Source: Sphingobacterium kitahiroshimense (GTDB lineage: Bacteria > Bacteroidota > Bacteroidia > Sphingobacteriales > Sphingobacteriaceae). From it: DNA of 64,000 nt. The position numbers and the translations under genes were made by a program. Position 1 is the first letter of the stretch. Each line of letters begins with the position of its first letter. A model generated the notes under the pieces. That model worked only from the letters and a program-made list of their open reading frames with translations, did not search any database and was not told the origin of the DNA. Where the stretch lies: assembly GCF_025961315.1 (NCBI RefSeq), contig NZ_JAOQNK010000001.1, positions 5,394,001 through 5,458,000 on the forward strand, given 5' to 3'. This document shows, piece after piece, positions 63,933-64,000 of the stretch.

Positions 63933-64000
63933 ATGTATTTATTCAAACCTATAATTCCAGGTGCATATCGCATGCAGGTATTTCTAAAAAAGACTACCAT
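63933..64000 (+). CDS. Start of a probable SusC-like or other exported protein (cut by window edge)
   Basis: Only 22 codons are visible: MYLFKPIIPGAYRMQVFLKK followed by Thr-Thr. A short basic extension leading into a presumed signal sequence is typical of many SusC/TonB-receptor starts in this group of bacteria. The gene follows an 87-bp repeat and a terminator, so it starts a new transcription unit. The assignment is a guess from style and context only. Confidence 0.4.
   Translation, partial: MYLFKPIIPGAYRMQVFLKKTT

Overview
The window reads as a chromosome segment of a low-GC Bacteroidota, most likely Sphingobacteriaceae (Sphingobacterium/Pedobacter-like). Evidence: a SusC/SusD outer-membrane pair, many Sec/lipobox lipoproteins, a dense set of secreted glycoside hydrolases, Bacteroidota-type promoters (TTTG, about 19 bp, TAnnTTTG) and weak Shine-Dalgarno sites. 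I saw no rRNA, tRNA, prophage, insertion sequence or CRISPR array. All family calls come from reading the translations; no database search was run.

Layout. 1-2.2 kb: an edge-cut Bcr/CflA-type MFS exporter, an AraC regulator and a small lipoprotein. 2.7-9.6 kb: a minus-strand operon of SusC, SusD, a DUF4465-like lipoprotein and a TlpA-like thioredoxin. 10.4-16 kb: a glycine-zipper lipoprotein, an FAD monooxygenase, a TPR protein, a decayed gene and an unknown protein. 16.5-19.5 kb: catalase-peroxidase KatG convergent with an Fe-S-type (SufR-like) regulator. 20-25.9 kb: a complete RND tripartite efflux operon. 25.9-33.2 kb: purC with no normal start codon, a frameshifted NPCBM/alpha-galactosidase-like hydrolase, an outer-membrane barrel, a Gfo/Idh/MocA oxidoreductase and an AraC regulator. 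33.3-36.7 kb: cytochrome bd oxidase cydAB, divergent from a His-rich lipoprotein whose promoter is bracketed by two identical palindromes.

36.8-46 kb is the best-supported functional unit: a mannoside-utilisation locus. It holds a sugar-porter MFS, a mannose-6-phosphate-isomerase-like enzyme fused to a degenerate kinase-like domain, two paralogous six-hairpin glycosidase-fold lipoproteins, a GH92 alpha-mannosidase and a GntR/UTRA regulator. Three copies of an ATGTnTATACAT palindrome sit at its promoters, two of them at identical spacing from the -7 element, so I infer one GntR regulon.

46-55 kb carries more glycan enzymes: GH2, a phosphodiesterase, GH110 alpha-1,3-galactosidase and a GH29 fucosidase. 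Together these would suit Gal/Fuc-capped host-type glycans. 54.9-55.25 kb holds a striking 11-bp-periodic array whose units flip orientation halfway. 55.4-60 kb has two membrane desaturases, a heavy-metal-binding lipoprotein, an LTxxQ-like protein and a cold-shock protein. 60-64 kb has a pseudogene with three in-frame stops, two copies of an 87-bp repeat flanking a beta-helix/PDZ fusion protein, and the first codons of a probable SusC-like gene at the edge.
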